Source: Burkholderiales bacterium (GTDB lineage: Bacteria; Pseudomonadota; Gammaproteobacteria; Burkholderiales; SG8-39). Taken from it: a stretch of 6,437 nucleotides of DNA. Of this stretch, positions 5,363 to 6,437 are shown piece after piece. The translations under genes were made by a program, and so were the position numbers. Position 1 is the stretch's first letter, and each line of letters begins with the position of its first letter. Under the pieces are notes generated by a model. That model did not search any database. It saw only the letters and a list, made by a program, of their open reading frames with translations, and was not told the origin of the DNA. The stretch is from NCBI GenBank assembly GCA_017880745.1, contig JADGRR010000175.1:1-6437 (forward strand), read 5' to 3'.

Positions 5363-6437
5363 AGAAGATCCTGGTAGTCGAGGACGAAACATCGATCCGC
5401 CTGAACCTGATGCTGATGCTGAAGGGGGAAGGTTACGAGGTGGACTCGGCCGAGAACGGCCGCGCCGGCATCGAGCATGCCAGGAGTTTTGGACCGGACC
5501 TGATCGTCAGCGACGTAATGATGCCGGAGCTGGACGGATTCGGCATGCTGGAGGCGCTGCGCGCCGATCCGCGCTACGCCGATACGCCCTTCATCTTCCT
5601 CACCGCGCTCAACGACCGGGGCAGCATGCGCCGCGGCATGAACCTTGGCGCGGACGATTTCCTCAACAAGCCGTTCACGCGCGACGAGTTGATCGAAGCC
5701 GTGAATTCGAGGCTCAAGAAATACGAGACCGCGGCGCGCTCGCTCGCGGCTCGCCTGATCGCCGGAAACGACGAACTCAGGCGCTGGTATCGGCAGAGCC
5801 TCAGCGGTGCCGAACCCGAGCGGCCGCTGGCGGTCGCCGAAGCCGCCGGCATGACCGGAAAGATGACCGTGGCCACGGTGCTGTTCGCCGACATCCGCAA
5901 TTTCACCACCTATTCGGAACGCCTCACCGCGGGGCAGATCGCCGAGTTGCTCAACGCCTATTTCGAGGCGGTGTGCCAGCCGATAGTGCGCAATGGCGGG
6001 CGCATCGCGAAGCTGATCGGCGACGGGATAATGGTGGTGTTCGAGGCGCGCGGCGAGGACGGCGAGGACAACCACGCCCGCCGCGCCATTCGTGCCGGGC
6101 TTGGGATAGTGCTGGCCGCGAACAGGTTCGGTGACTGGTTCAAGAAGCGCTTCGATATGGGCGGGCTGCCCGAGTTCGCGACCGGCGTGGGCATCCACTC
6201 CGGCGACCTGATGGAGGTGCGCATCGGCCCGCCCGGGGCCGAAGACTTGACCGTGGTGGGCGACAGCGTCAATGTGGCCTCGCGTCTGGAGGGGCAGACC
6301 AAGGAACTGGGCTGGCCGGTGGTGGCGAGCACCGCTACCGTCAGCATGGCGGGGAGCCTGGTGAGCACGGGCGAGTCGCGGCAGCTTGAGTTACGTGGAC
6401 GCAACGCTCCGATCGAGGCCGTGGAAGTCACCGGTAT
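5359..6437 (+). CDS. Response regulator with C-terminal class III adenylate cyclase (3' end outside window)
   Basis: A receiver domain fused to a nucleotide cyclase making cAMP from ATP; 359 residues are visible and the frame is open to the edge. The receiver (1-120) has E8/D9, phospho-acceptor D52 (VSDVMMPELDG), T82 and K104 (NKPF). A linker of about 45 residues follows, partly helical. The cyclase domain (about 170-357) carries metal-binding D178 (FADIRNFT) and D222 (KLIGDG), the adenine-selecting pair K218 and T298, and transition-state N305 and R309 (VNVASRLEG). K218 argues for adenylate rather than guanylate cyclase. The last residues (LELRGRNAPIEAVEV) resemble the usual end of this domain, so the protein probably stops soon after the window unless another domain follows. 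The GTG start overlaps the previous stop as GTGA (5359-5362), indicating translational coupling. Phosphorylation at D52 by the kinase at 2835 probably controls cyclase activity; this is inferred from context. Confidence 0.94.
   Translation, partial: MKKILVVEDETSIRLNLMLMLKGEGYEVDSAENGRAGIEHARSFGPDLIVSDVMMPELDGFGMLEALRADPRYADTPFIFLTALNDRGSMRRGMNLGADDFLNKPFTRDELIEAVNSRLKKYETAARSLAARLIAGNDELRRWYRQSLSGAEPERPLAVAEAAGMTGKMTVATVLFADIRNFTTYSERLTAGQIAELLNAYFEAVCQPIVRNGGRIAKLIGDGIMVVFEARGEDGEDNHARRAIRAGLGIVLAANRFGDWFKKRFDMGGLPEFATGVGIHSGDLMEVRIGPPGAEDLTVVGDSVNVASRLEGQTKELGWPVVASTATVSMAGSLVSTGESRQLELRGRNAPIEAVEVTG

Noticed and set aside
5167..6198. A 343-codon minus-strand frame and a 269-codon + strand frame (5325-6134) over the cyclase gene
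   Set aside because: Both are shadows of the receiver-cyclase reading frame, which starts at GTG 5359 and runs off the edge; that frame carries all receiver and cyclase motifs.

Overview
The window looks like chromosomal DNA from a GC-rich betaproteobacterium, probably Burkholderiales-like. This is inferred from high GC with strong G/C third-position bias, a tripartite tricarboxylate transporter (TTT) membrane subunit followed by a Bug-family binding protein (a family greatly expanded in that class), and a sensor kinase with a membrane module common in betaproteobacteria. Nothing marks a plasmid, phage or insertion sequence.

Layout. (1) Positions 1-639 (+) hold the C-terminal 212 residues of a TctA-type permease cut by the left edge. 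(2) A 106-bp gap with a perfect 12-bp stem-loop leads to a Bug/TctC-type periplasmic solute receptor (746-1729, +), which starts at TTG behind a clear GGAGG. (3) A short, hairpin-rich convergent intergenic region (1730-1842) separates it from (4) a PduO-type cob(I)alamin adenosyltransferase on the minus strand (1843-2421). (5) About 400 bp of divergent non-coding DNA follows (2422-2834), with an 8-bp inverted repeat near the adenosyltransferase and a repeated octamer near the kinase. (6) From 2835 to the right edge three tightly packed + strand genes form a signalling operon: a six-pass membrane PAS-PAS histidine kinase (GTG start), a single-domain receiver protein (2 nt gap), and a receiver fused to a class III adenylate cyclase (GTGA 4-nt overlap with the gene before), which runs off the window close to its natural end.

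The genes fall into three unrelated units: carboxylate uptake (TctA plus receptor), cobalamin activation, and a two-component system whose output is most likely cAMP. The last is the most interesting part. One kinase is encoded with two receivers, one with no output domain and one carrying a cyclase whose catalytic residues are all present. This suggests phosphorelay-controlled cAMP synthesis, with the lone receiver as a competitor, phosphate sink or adaptor. Three of the four complete or near-complete genes on the + strand begin with TTG or GTG, so the longest open frames would misplace their starts.
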